Part shown: positions 7,219 through 16,617 of the stretch, one piece after another
How positions within the stretch are numbered: position 1 is the stretch's first letter
How the letters are laid out: the number at the start of each line of letters is the position of its first letter
Source: an uncultured Oscillospiraceae bacterium
Lineage (GTDB): Bacteria; Bacillota; Clostridia; Oscillospirales; Ruminococcaceae
Direction of reading: 5' to 3'
NCBI GenBank assembly: GCA_910579125.1
Contig: CAJTTH010000015.1
Location: forward strand, 1-64,000
Length of the DNA stretch: 64,000 bases
Made by a program: the position numbers and the translations under genes
Notes under the pieces: model-generated
What the model saw: the letters and a program-made list of their open reading frames with translations, nothing else
Databases searched by the model: none
What the model was told of the DNA's origin: nothing

Positions 7219-8484
7219 TCAATATTGCGGCGGCTTTTTTTCGCCGCGCTTTTTGCTCCACGCGCGGAGAATAAGCATAAGCATAACGACTATCGCCAGC
7301 ATAAGAACGATCTTGAGGATAATGGTGAACAGGTCGTTCTCACGCTCGGCGATCGCCCAGACCTGTCCGCTCGAATTGCGGAAAAACATCACGCCGCCCG
7401 CCGAAACGTCCGATCTGCCGTCCGCCGTGTAGCCGATTATTTTCGCGATCTCCGAAACAGTCTGTTCGTCGTCGTTGTCGAGAACCGCATAGAGATACCA
7501 GCGTTCACCGTCCTTGTCGGCGTGCGGAGCGGCGGTGTAAGCGCGCTGCGCGTTTCCGTAGACGATAAACGGCGCGGAGGAGTTCTTCATCTCGGGGAAC
7601 GCCCTGACAACGTCCATATTCAATCCGTCCACCACAAAAAAGCCCTCTGTCGAGCCGACATAAACGCGGTTATTAAGCTCCGCGGGCGCGGTGAGCGTGC
7701 CGCCGAGTTCAAGGCTCGTGAGCGTTTCGGGTTCGGTCTTGCCGTCCTCGGTAAGGCGCAGCTTGTACAACCGACCGTCCGCACCCGACATAAACACCGC
7801 GTATTTCCCCGCGAACACCGAGGTTATCTCCGCGCCGACGAGATTTTCGACATAATCATCGTTGACGGCACTGTGAGCGACAAGCGTATCCCCCGCGCCG
7901 AAAAGAACGTAACCGCCGAACAGCGACGGCGAGGTCGGCTGCGCGCTCAACGCGTATTCCCAAACGGTTTTCAAGCCGTCGTCAATATCCGCGCAGACAA
8001 ATTTGAAGCCGCTGTCGGTTTTCACGCCGAAATACGCCGCTCCGTCGAGAATTGCGGCGTCGGTGACGATCTCGCCGAACTCCGCCGAGCAGATAACGCT
8101 CATATCCTCAACGTTAATAACGTAAACGGAAGTGCGCGCCGGCTGCACAAGAACGCCGTTCAGCACTGCTCCGCCGCAGTTTTCCGAGACCTTTTCGGAA
8201 AGCTCCGCCGAGCCGACGAGCCTGCCGTCTCTTTCGGCGAACCTGTTCACCTTGTTCAAAGCGGGAATAAGAACAAACTCCCCGTCCGATATCGGAACTC
8301 CCGCCGTTTCCGTTTCGGAGGTGTTCCAGAGTATCTGCACATAGTCCTTGGCAACGGGGGTTTTCGCGGAGATCGCCGCCTCGTCCTCGACGGCAAAGCC
8401 CGCGCTGTCCGCGTAAGCGGTTATACCCGCAAGCATAAGCGCCGACGCTGTAATACACATAATTATTTTAAAAAAATTTCTCAT
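7219..8484 (-). CDS. membrane-anchored PQQ/WD-like beta-propeller protein, function unknown
   Basis: This 421-residue protein has an N-terminal signal sequence (residues 1-25, FFKIIMCITASALMLAGI), a body of repeated short beta-strand units such as GYVLFGAGDTLVAHS and NNRVYVGSTEGFFVVDG that suggest a PQQ-like propeller, and one C-terminal membrane helix (about 385-405) followed by a basic tail. The propeller would therefore face outward with the tail inside. The start codon overlaps the addA stop as ATGA, so it is coupled to addA although no functional link to recombination is known. No catalytic residues are recognisable. Scaffold or binding roles are possible but not shown. Confidence 0.72.
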   Translation of the reverse strand: MRNFFKIIMCITASALMLAGITAYADSAGFAVEDEAAISAKTPVAKDYVQILWNTSETETAGVPISDGEFVLIPALNKVNRFAERDGRLVGSAELSEKVSENCGGAVLNGVLVQPARTSVYVINVEDMSVICSAEFGEIVTDAAILDGAAYFGVKTDSGFKFVCADIDDGLKTVWEYALSAQPTSPSLFGGYVLFGAGDTLVAHSAVNDDYVENLVGAEITSVFAGKYAVFMSGADGRLYKLRLTEDGKTEPETLTSLELGGTLTAPAELNNRVYVGSTEGFFVVDGLNMDVVRAFPEMKNSSAPFIVYGNAQRAYTAAPHADKDGERWYLYAVLDNDDEQTVSEIAKIIGYTADGRSDVSAGGVMFFRNSSGQVWAIAERENDLFTIILKIVLMLAIVVMLMLILRAWSKKRGEKKPPQY

Positions 8485-11400
8485 ATCTCAATCGCCTTAT
8501 CCGCGAGGAACGCGTAAAGGTACATCTCCTTAATTGGTTTTCCCGTGCGCTCGGGGAGCAAACGGCTGTATATCTTCACCTGCTGTGCGTAGTTTTCGCG
8601 CTCCTCCTCGAGATTGGCGGCGGTGTCGCTCTTGTAGTCGACCACGACAATGCCGCCGTCCTCGACGAAATACAAGTCTATCTGCCCCTGAACGCTTATT
8701 TTGCCGCCGTATTCCTGACCGATTTCCGTGCCCGCGATCTCGGAGTAAAACGCTCTTTCGCGGACGATCTCGGAGCTTTTCAGCATACGTTGTCCTATAC
8801 CGCTTTGGAAGAACTTGGCAATATGCTCCGCTTCGACGATCTCCGCTTCGCGGCGGGTTATCTTTCCGCTTTCCGCAAGCTCGGCTATCGCGGACTTCAC
8901 TGTTTCAAGAATATCGCCGTCACCCAGCCGTTCGAGCGGAAAATACTGCATCGTATGATGATAGGCGTTGCCCTTTTCCGCGCCCGTAGGCTTGCCGTTG
9001 TTTGCGAAATCGGGCTTTATCAGATTTACGGGCCGCACGGATTTTTTATGCGCAAGCTCGGTCACAGTGAATTTCGCTTGCTGCCGCGCTTCCTCGGCGT
9101 AGGGATAACGCTCGTTCATAAGCGAAACGAGCTCCGCCGTTTCATCGCCGGTAATATCGCCGTAAGCGTCGGTTTCTTTATTATTTAGCTCGGGAGCCTT
9201 GCCGTCCGCAAGCGTCTCGTAAATGCGGCAGTCAACACCCTCAAGATACGTGTTGACGGGAGCTTTCCCCGAAAACGCGTCGTCGGGAGCGAGCGTCGAC
9301 AGCTTGCCGAGTATCCACTTGAACGGTATCGACTTCTCGAAAAGCGCGTCGGACATACTCGGGTCGAATTGCTCATCCTTTAGCTTGCCGCCCGAAATAT
9401 TCCCCACCATTATCAGCTTCTCCTGTGCGCGCGTCATTGCGACATACAGCAGCCGCAGTTCCTCGCCTATCAGCTTGCGGCGGTTCAGTACGCTCAGCGC
9501 GGAATACGCGAACGACGCGGTTTTCAGGCGGTTTTTGAAATCGACGTGCTTCATTGCCAGAAAATGCTCGCGGCTGACCAGCAGCGTTCCCGTGTAGTCG
9601 GATTTGTTAAGCTGCGTCTGAAGCTCCGCCAGAATGCACACGGGCACTTCAAGCCCCTTGCTGCCGTGGAACGTCATTATCTGCACCGCTTCCTCGGAGC
9701 TTTCGGCGCGGGACGCCTCCTCTATTCCCTTTTCGGCGTTCTCCCTCGCTCTGTCGAGAAAGCGCAGGAAATCGCTCAGATCGCCGCCGTCTCTCGCCGA
9801 AAAATCGGACGCGAGCCTTTGCAGCGCACGGACGTTTGAAACGCGCTGAGCGCTGTCCTCGAACGCCGCGACCACCGCCGTTATGTCCGTGTCCTCGTAT
9901 ATCCTGCGTATGAGATCGTCTGTCGAGCAGGAGCTCATGCGGTAGCGGAACGACGCGAGATCGCCGCTGAACCGCGCGAGCTTTTTGTTTACCGCGCGCG
10001 GAACGCTGCCCGTTTCGTCCTCGGTCAGTTCGCCGAGCTCCAACGGTTTTGCACACAGGCGCAGACAATTGTACAGCGAGTAGCCCTTACACGTCTTTGC
10101 GATCTTGCGAAGCTGCTGTTCCGTGAGCGCTCTCTCGTCGACGCCGAGCGTTCCGAGCCGCAACTGCGCAATTTCCTCCGCGGTAAAACGGTAGATAGGC
10201 GACATCAGCACGCGCAGCATTTCCTCGTCTTTTAAAGGATCGTCGACTATCTTCAGATAATCGATAACAAGCGCGATCTCCTCCGTTTCCAAGAAATTCC
10301 TGCCCTTGGGAGCAACCGAGGAAATCCCCAGCTCCTCGAGCGCGGCGCGGTAATTGCTTATCTTGCCCCTGTTACGCAGCAGAACCGCAAAATCGGAATA
10401 TCTGCATCTTCTGCGCTCTCCGTTCTCGGTTATCAGGAAATTTTCGTCGTCGTGAAGTTCCTTTATTTTTTTCGCGGCAAATCTCGCGCCCGTCATATCC
10501 TTGTCGTCGTCGGAGCATTCCTTGACGTTCAGCAGAATTACCTCGGAGCTGTACTTTCTGCGGTGTTCCTCGGGAATATCGGGATATTTCGCGCCGAGCC
10601 TTAACTCGTGCCCTTTCGCGTAGTCCACGCCGCCGTATTCGGGGGTCATAAGCCCCGAGAACGCCGCGTTCACCGTGTCGATAACGGAGCTTCTGCTGCG
10701 GTAGTTTGTGTTCAGCGGCAGCTCCTCAAAGCCCTCCTTTGCCGCGAGATTTGCCATAATGGAGGGGTTTCCTCCGCGAAATGCGTAGATCGACTGCTTG
10801 ACGTCGCCGACATAAAACAGTCTCCCGCAGCCGAGCAGCCTGAAGATCTCCGCCTGTATATCGTTGGAATCCTGAAACTCGTCGACGATAATACAGCAAA
10901 ATCGCTCGGAAAGCTGTCTGCGAAAGCTCTCGTCCCCGCGGAGCTTTTCAAGCAGAAAAAGCTCGCAGTCCGAAAAATCCACGCAGCCCGAATTTTTCTT
11001 CACCTGCTCCAGATATCCGCGGTAGATACGCAGCAGTTTAATAAACGAAAGCGCGGCGGTCTGCTGCCCCGAAAACGTTTCCTCCTCGGCGGCTCTGTCG
11101 GCAATACTCTCTGCAATGCTGTCGATAATCCCCTGAAACGCCTTTTTCGCCGTGTTGAACGCGGTTTTGTAAGGGTTTCTCGCGCCGCCCGAGGTTTCCG
11201 CGGCAGCGCCGTTAATCTGAACCGCTTTAACGGCATTAACAAATTTCTCCGCCGACTCAAGATCAAGCCTTAACTCCGCGAAGCTCTTTTCAAGCGCCTC
11301 AAGCCGGCGCTTGTCCCCGTCGATATACGCGAATATCAGCGGCGCGGTTTTTTCAATCAGCGCGTTGTGATTGTCTATCGTGGACTTTGTTTTGGTGTTC

Positions 11401-12194
11401 GCGATAATTCTCCGCGATTCGGGAATGAGGTTTTCGCGGACGTCCTCGTACACGTCAACAATGCTCCGCGCGTTTTCTATCAGAGCGCCGACCTTTTCCG
11501 CCGCGAACGGAAGATACTTCAGCATAAGGCTGTCAACGCTGCCGTAAGCGCTCTCCGCGCCGCTGAGCCACTTCTCCGCGTCCGCGTATGACGAAAGCTC
11601 CTCGGCAGTATCGACAATCCCTTTTTCAAGCGCGTTGTCGTCCTCAAAGCCGAACGTGTAAAACAGCGTTCGGCGCTCGTCCTCGGAGAACGCGCTCTCT
11701 CCCGACAGTCCGTCGTTGTAGAAGTCCTGCATGGCGAGCTTAAGCGCACGCGACTGAAGCGCGGTTTTCTTCGCGGGATCGGATATCGTGAAGTTTATCG
11801 GCAGATCGAACGCCTCGGGATTTTCGCGGATAATTTTAAGGCAGAACGCGTCGATAGTTGAAATGGACGCTTGCCGCAGCGCGAAAATCTGCTCGTTCAG
11901 ATAGGCGCGTTCTTCGACGGTCTCCGCGGAGTTTTTATCGGAAAGCTCCTCTGCCCTCTCCGCGAGCTTGCGGTTGAGTTTTTCGCGCAGACTTTTCGTA
12001 GCGTTCCTCGTGAACGTCATAATACCCAGCCTGTCCGCTCTTATCCCGAGCGCTCTGTCCGAAAGCAGACGGACGACGCGGTCGACCAGAAGCGTGGTCT
12101 TTCCGCTGCCCGCCGCCGCCGTAACGACAGCGGGTCTGTCGTGCGGAAAATCAACAGCCCTTTGCTGCTCGGGATTTAACTTGATCTCACTCAC
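8481..12194 (-). CDS. addA: ATP-dependent helicase/nuclease subunit AddA
   Basis: AddA is the motor subunit of the AddAB complex, which processes double-strand breaks to Chi-marked 3' ends for RecA. This 1237-residue protein shows the UvrD-type Walker A (AAAGSGKTTLL), Walker B (VDEFQDSN), motifs III-VI (NYRSR, TFHGSKGLE, YVAMTRA), and a C-terminal RecB-family nuclease with GNAYHHTMQYF and VVDYKSD. I chose the GTG at 12194, giving VSEIKLNPEQQRAV as in relatives; GAGG lies six bases upstream. An ATG at 12206 has no usable ribosome-site spacing. It follows addB by two bases and overlaps the next gene by four. Confidence 0.95.
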   Translation of the reverse strand: MSEIKLNPEQQRAVDFPHDRPAVVTAAAGSGKTTLLVDRVVRLLSDRALGIRADRLGIMTFTRNATKSLREKLNRKLAERAEELSDKNSAETVEERAYLNEQIFALRQASISTIDAFCLKIIRENPEAFDLPINFTISDPAKKTALQSRALKLAMQDFYNDGLSGESAFSEDERRTLFYTFGFEDDNALEKGIVDTAEELSSYADAEKWLSGAESAYGSVDSLMLKYLPFAAEKVGALIENARSIVDVYEDVRENLIPESRRIIANTKTKSTIDNHNALIEKTAPLIFAYIDGDKRRLEALEKSFAELRLDLESAEKFVNAVKAVQINGAAAETSGGARNPYKTAFNTAKKAFQGIIDSIAESIADRAAEEETFSGQQTAALSFIKLLRIYRGYLEQVKKNSGCVDFSDCELFLLEKLRGDESFRRQLSERFCCIIVDEFQDSNDIQAEIFRLLGCGRLFYVGDVKQSIYAFRGGNPSIMANLAAKEGFEELPLNTNYRSRSSVIDTVNAAFSGLMTPEYGGVDYAKGHELRLGAKYPDIPEEHRRKYSSEVILLNVKECSDDDKDMTGARFAAKKIKELHDDENFLITENGERRRCRYSDFAVLLRNRGKISNYRAALEELGISSVAPKGRNFLETEEIALVIDYLKIVDDPLKDEEMLRVLMSPIYRFTAEEIAQLRLGTLGVDERALTEQQLRKIAKTCKGYSLYNCLRLCAKPLELGELTEDETGSVPRAVNKKLARFSGDLASFRYRMSSCSTDDLIRRIYEDTDITAVVAAFEDSAQRVSNVRALQRLASDFSARDGGDLSDFLRFLDRARENAEKGIEEASRAESSEEAVQIMTFHGSKGLEVPVCILAELQTQLNKSDYTGTLLVSREHFLAMKHVDFKNRLKTASFAYSALSVLNRRKLIGEELRLLYVAMTRAQEKLIMVGNISGGKLKDEQFDPSMSDALFEKSIPFKWILGKLSTLAPDDAFSGKAPVNTYLEGVDCRIYETLADGKAPELNNKETDAYGDITGDETAELVSLMNERYPYAEEARQQAKFTVTELAHKKSVRPVNLIKPDFANNGKPTGAEKGNAYHHTMQYFPLERLGDGDILETVKSAIAELAESGKITRREAEIVEAEHIAKFFQSGIGQRMLKSSEIVRERAFYSEIAGTEIGQEYGGKISVQGQIDLYFVEDGGIVVVDYKSDTAANLEEERENYAQQVKIYSRLLPERTGKPIKEMYLYAFLADKAIEI

Positions 12195-15100
12195 TGCCGC
12201 CCTCATCTCCTTTCAGATACGGATTATCCCACTCGGGAGCGCTTTTCGTCGCTTTCGCGCGCGCCTTTTCCACTTTAATGGGATTGTTCCCCGCGTTTCC
12301 GCAGATATTTTTTAAGTTACAGTATTCGCACGGATCCTTGACCTTGCTCTCGCTGCCGCCGTCCACCTTGCGGTGAGTTTCCGTGCAGACGAGCGGAAGA
12401 GCGCTCACATTGCCGCCGAACAGCGCGGAAAGATATCCCCCGACCGTATCCAGCAGATCTCCGCGAAGCTGTTCAAAGCTGTCCGCGTCCGCTTGGTTAA
12501 GCACGGTCGGCTCGAACGCCTGCCGCAGCTTCTCGGCGGTCTTATCGTCGAGTTCTCCCTCCGACGCGATCTTTTCCATTACCGTATCGACGTATTTCCG
12601 AAGATCGCCGCTCGTGACCTCGTCCTTGATAAGCAGCTCGTTCGGGTGATAGTTCATCGCGAGCATACGGTACGGCGACATCTCGTCCTCGACCGCGCCA
12701 GTATTCCTCGACGGCGCATAGCTCACGCCGCCCGGGCAAAGCTCGATAGCAGGATTGTCCGCGTTAGCGCCGCACAACGCGAACAGATACAACAGCATCT
12801 GAAGATTTGAGCCGTTGAGCGCGTTGTTGAGGTCAAATTCGCGGACGGAGCTTTTGTAGTCCACCACACGGACGTAAACCTTTTCTCTGCCGTCCCCGCC
12901 GCTCCCCGCCGAAAACGTGTCGACGCGGTCGATACGTCCGACCACCGTCACCTCGAGACCGTCCTCAAGCCGTATCACAAGCGGCTTGACTTCAAGGTAC
13001 TTTTCGCTTGTCTCGGGAGCTTTCGGTTCGGCGGCGTTTTCGCAGTCGTTCTCGGAATAAAGCTGCGCGGGAGGTATCCCGGCGGCGCAAGGCTGTTCGT
13101 TGTCGATAAAGGGCAGCGGCTCGGCGCATTCGGAAATATCCAGCTCGAAAAATTTCGGACGGTATCTCCGCGCGAAAAATTCCGCCTGCATTGTGATAAG
13201 CACGTCGGTCGCCGAGTTGGCGATATTGTTGAATAAAAATTCGGTGCGCTTGTCGTCGGCGAACTCATTGGTGGTCTCGCGGCGGCAGTATTCCTCCAGA
13301 TAACCGCGCGACAGGCGGTAAAGCTCCGCGCGCGTAAGTCTGAAAAAGCTGTCCATATCGCCGCTGTATTTGCCCACAACGCTCTCCAGAACGAAATGGA
13401 TAGCGTCGCCGCGTTTGCTGTTGTTAAAGCTGCGCTGACCGCGTTCGTTCACTCCCAGACCGTAGCGGCAGAAGTAGCTGAACTTGCACTCGCTCAGCTT
13501 CTCGACGGCGGTCGCGCCGATATAGCTCGAAAACAGCCGCCGCGCGGTCTTGGGGTGAATGTGATGTCTGCCCGAAAAGTTCTCGTCGCCAAGCGTCCTT
13601 ACGGCGCGCGAGCCGCGTATCTCGTCCAGCATTTCGGTGAAATCCGCGCTGCCGTTTTCGATAAGCGCGCGTTTCAGCACGGCGTTTTCGCGCCCGCCGC
13701 AGTTAAGCCCGAGCGCATAGCGGTTCTTAGCCGCCTTTTCGGTGCGGCAGTAGAATTTGTTGCCGAGCCTTGCAGCGTCGACGATCTCCGTTTCGGGGAA
13801 TGCCGCGCGGATATTGCCCATAATTTCCGAGCGTTGGAGCGGTTCGCCCGAAATATCGCAATCGGGACAGCTCACGCAAAGAAACTCCGTCGGCAGCGAG
13901 AGCGCTCTGTACGCGCGGTAAATTGACAAACAATACTGCTCCTTAACGTCCTTAAGACACTTCTCGCCGAGATGAGTTATCTTGTCGCACAGTATCTCCG
14001 TTTCATACTGCGAGAATATCCCGCTTTTCGGCGCGGGCGTCGGGAAGCTCTCGTAAGACGCGCCGACTATGAACGCCGCGCGAATGTTTTCCGCGCGCGT
14101 TCTGTCGATATCGCCGACCAGCACACAGTCCACAAATTGCGGCGGCTTGGCGAGCGAGGTCGTCGAGCATATATCGCGGAACAGCCGATAATAGTCGTCA
14201 AGCGTTATCGAAATGTCGGCAAGCTCATTGTGCAGCGAGTTGAATATCCCGATAAGAGAGTTCCACAGCCGCTGATAGAGCGCCACCATTTCACCGCTTA
14301 GCTCCGTTCCCTCCTCGTTCATGCAGCGCGAGAACAGCGCCCTGTGCACGCCGACATCGTCCGTCAGAAATTTGTACAGCAGTTCGGTCAATTCCGCGCC
14401 GTTCATCATTCCCTTACCCGAGGGCAGCTTCCTCCGCAGCTTCAGCAGCGGCTCGACAACGCCCCTGCGCACCTCCTCCGCCTGCTCCATATCAAGGTCC
14501 TTTTCAAGGCGGCGGTTCACGAAAGTAAACGGCTTCTTGATGTGCGAGGTCTCCAGCGCCCATTCGTAAACGTAATTCTCGAACACGTCGATATCCTTTG
14601 CCGACAAGCCGACGCGTTCGTTCTTCTGCTCGTCAAATTTGCTGAAAAATCCCGTTTTCACGCATCCCAGAACCGTATCGACACTGAAATCGCGCAGAGC
14701 GTTCAGCGCCGCAATGACCGCGTTTATAAGCGGCTGATAAAGTATCGGCTCGGGAACGTCGGTGAATATCGGTATATCGTATCTGGCAAACGCGCTTTCA
14801 ATGTATTTCGAGTACGCGCCCATGTCGGTGCACAGCACGGCGATTTCACGGCAGCGCATACCCTTTTCGCTTATAAGCTGCCGAATTTTCGCCGCAACAT
14901 AGTCCAGCTCCCCGTAAACGTCCGCCGCACTTACAAGCTCCGCGCTTGCGCCAAGCGGAACGGAGCTTCTCCCGCCGCCGAAGATAAGCTCGGGCAGCTC
15001 GCGCAGAGGGCAGTCCTCCGTCATTCGCTCGGGGATATTTTCGCTTATGAACCGAACCTCGCAGCCGTCCTCCTCGGCTTGCCGTTTAAGGCGCTCGATC

Positions 15101-15861
15101 TGCGTTTTCGGCGTTCTGAAAACGTCCGAGCCGCTCTCATAGTCGACCGCGAACCCGAACGTGACGTTCTCCGCCTTACCGATAGCCCGCCGCAAAAACA
15201 GCAGCTGATCGCTCGTGAAATCATTGAAGCAATCCACAAAAATATTCGCGCCGTCATAGTCCTTATAGTCGGCTCTCGCGGTTATTTCCGCCGCGAGCTT
15301 CGTCACGTCAAGCCTGTCGATATATTCCGACATCAGCACGTCGTACTGTCCGTACAGAACGCTGACCTCGGCGAGCTTTTTCACAACGGGCATATCAGCG
15401 CCGAGCCTTTCGTCAAGCTCGAAAGCGGGTAAACTCTCCTCCAGATCGCGCGCGTTAAGCCCCGCCGTCTTGAACATTGAGACGGTCTGCACCATTTTCT
15501 CGCAGAAGCCCGATCTCGACGCGATTTTCCCGAGCACCGAAAGCGAGGACTTGTTGTCGTTAACGACCTTATGCATAACGATATTCTTGACAATATCGTC
15601 CGCGGGCTGACGGTTCTCGCCGCTCTTTTCGAGAATTTCCCGCGAGAACGCCGAAAACGTTGTTATCTTCACCTCGTCGAACCGCCGCATCAGACGCTTT
15701 TCGTCAAGTATTCTGTATATCGCTTTTTCGGTCTCGTATTCAAACTGCTCGGGAACTATGTAAATTATTTTGCAGCCGCCGTTCTCAAGCAGCGAAACAA
15801 GCTCGCTCCTTACCCGCCCCGAAACGTCGTACTTCGCCTTTGCGGCAATGAACTTTACCAA
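12187..15861 (-). CDS. addB: ATP-dependent helicase/nuclease subunit AddB
   Basis: AddB is the second AddAB subunit, holding Chi recognition, a second nuclease and an iron-sulfur cluster. This 1224-residue protein keeps the family architecture: VPEQFEYETEKAI near residue 37, ITTFSAFSREIL, the nuclease core VRVVDYKSS and the iron-sulfur cysteines (SECKFSYFC near the middle, CEYCNLKNIC at the end). It is odd at the N terminus: relatives have a Walker A of the form GRSGSGKT after the first strand, but here the same place reads IAAKAKYDVSGRV, with no P-loop. Its start overlaps the upstream unknown gene by 7 bases. Family assignment is firm; loss of ATP binding is inferred. Confidence 0.93.
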   Translation of the reverse strand: MVKFIAAKAKYDVSGRVRSELVSLLENGGCKIIYIVPEQFEYETEKAIYRILDEKRLMRRFDEVKITTFSAFSREILEKSGENRQPADDIVKNIVMHKVVNDNKSSLSVLGKIASRSGFCEKMVQTVSMFKTAGLNARDLEESLPAFELDERLGADMPVVKKLAEVSVLYGQYDVLMSEYIDRLDVTKLAAEITARADYKDYDGANIFVDCFNDFTSDQLLFLRRAIGKAENVTFGFAVDYESGSDVFRTPKTQIERLKRQAEEDGCEVRFISENIPERMTEDCPLRELPELIFGGGRSSVPLGASAELVSAADVYGELDYVAAKIRQLISEKGMRCREIAVLCTDMGAYSKYIESAFARYDIPIFTDVPEPILYQPLINAVIAALNALRDFSVDTVLGCVKTGFFSKFDEQKNERVGLSAKDIDVFENYVYEWALETSHIKKPFTFVNRRLEKDLDMEQAEEVRRGVVEPLLKLRRKLPSGKGMMNGAELTELLYKFLTDDVGVHRALFSRCMNEEGTELSGEMVALYQRLWNSLIGIFNSLHNELADISITLDDYYRLFRDICSTTSLAKPPQFVDCVLVGDIDRTRAENIRAAFIVGASYESFPTPAPKSGIFSQYETEILCDKITHLGEKCLKDVKEQYCLSIYRAYRALSLPTEFLCVSCPDCDISGEPLQRSEIMGNIRAAFPETEIVDAARLGNKFYCRTEKAAKNRYALGLNCGGRENAVLKRALIENGSADFTEMLDEIRGSRAVRTLGDENFSGRHHIHPKTARRLFSSYIGATAVEKLSECKFSYFCRYGLGVNERGQRSFNNSKRGDAIHFVLESVVGKYSGDMDSFFRLTRAELYRLSRGYLEEYCRRETTNEFADDKRTEFLFNNIANSATDVLITMQAEFFARRYRPKFFELDISECAEPLPFIDNEQPCAAGIPPAQLYSENDCENAAEPKAPETSEKYLEVKPLVIRLEDGLEVTVVGRIDRVDTFSAGSGGDGREKVYVRVVDYKSSVREFDLNNALNGSNLQMLLYLFALCGANADNPAIELCPGGVSYAPSRNTGAVEDEMSPYRMLAMNYHPNELLIKDEVTSGDLRKYVDTVMEKIASEGELDDKTAEKLRQAFEPTVLNQADADSFEQLRGDLLDTVGGYLSALFGGNVSALPLVCTETHRKVDGGSESKVKDPCEYCNLKNICGNAGNNPIKVEKARAKATKSAPEWDNPYLKGDEGGSE

Positions 15862-16586
15862 TTCGCACGCTCCTTTTCGCTGACCTCATATAAAAACTCC
15901 CTGCCGACCTCGCCGACCTTTTCGATTATCCCCGCCGTCCGCAAGACCTCCGTCCGCAGCGACGAACGGCTTTCCCTTGCAGCTTTGCAGAGCTGCTTTT
16001 TCGTGAATTTCCCAGACAGACCGTCCGGCAGAAAAACCGCGTAGTCGCGCGGAATATCCAACCGCAGCTCCTCGGTTATCTCAAGCGGCACCGTCTTTAT
16101 CAGGCATTTTTTCCGAGCTGCCTTGCTGCGCATATCGGGAACCTTTTCCCCGTGAAAATACACGCGCTTTTCGGTTTTCAGCCGCACCAGTATCACCGAC
16201 AAATTCTCGTCGTTCAGAAACTCGCGTATCGAGTACAGCTCCTCGAAAATTTTCAGCTTCGAGTATTGCTTTCGCGGCGGCGTTTCGTCGACTATCTCCC
16301 CCGAATCCTTGTTTATGAACAGCGTGCGGTACTCGCCGACAACGGGGTGCACGACCGTTACCCGCGAGTATTCCAAAAACGTCCGCAGCTTTTCTTTAAG
16401 CCGATAAAGCGCCCTCGTCTGTATCTCGAATATTCCGTCCTCGCTCACCGCGTCCGCGAAAAAGCTGCCGATCTTTATCTCCTGCTCGTCGGAAAACGGC
16501 GCATAGTAGTTCTTCAGCGACGCGTGTATCAGCTTTTCATTCTGCGTTCCGACCGAACCGTGAAAGCCCTTGCTGTCGTTCATCAT
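15855..16586 (-). CDS. unrecognised protein in the addAB operon, possible PD-(D/E)XK-type nuclease fold
   Basis: I do not recognise this family. From the ATG at 16586 (GGGAG five bases upstream) it is 243 residues; a TTG at 16637 overlapping the upstream gene is an alternative start. Visible features are a helix with NEKLIHASLKNYY, then FFADAVSEDGIFEIQTRAL, a D-x(n)-E-x-Q pattern that resembles the catalytic core of PD-(D/E)XK enzymes with Gln in place of Lys, and a strand VTVVHPV. The C-terminal half is rich in Lys/Arg and ends in a helix-turn-helix-like stretch (FTKKQLCKAARESRSSLRTE). It overlaps addB by 7 bases. A DNA-binding or nuclease role is a guess based on these patterns and the neighbours. 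Confidence 0.65.
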   Translation of the reverse strand: MMNDSKGFHGSVGTQNEKLIHASLKNYYAPFSDEQEIKIGSFFADAVSEDGIFEIQTRALYRLKEKLRTFLEYSRVTVVHPVVGEYRTLFINKDSGEIVDETPPRKQYSKLKIFEELYSIREFLNDENLSVILVRLKTEKRVYFHGEKVPDMRSKAARKKCLIKTVPLEITEELRLDIPRDYAVFLPDGLSGKFTKKQLCKAARESRSSLRTEVLRTAGIIEKVGEVGREFLYEVSEKERANW

Positions 16587-16617
16587 CGCCGCTCCCAGAG
16601 CCGCCGAAAATCTTTCC

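Noticed and set aside
7189..8517. Plus-strand open frame (442 codons) opposite the beta-propeller gene
   Set aside because: It mirrors a well-supported secreted protein, is Arg-rich and has no family features.
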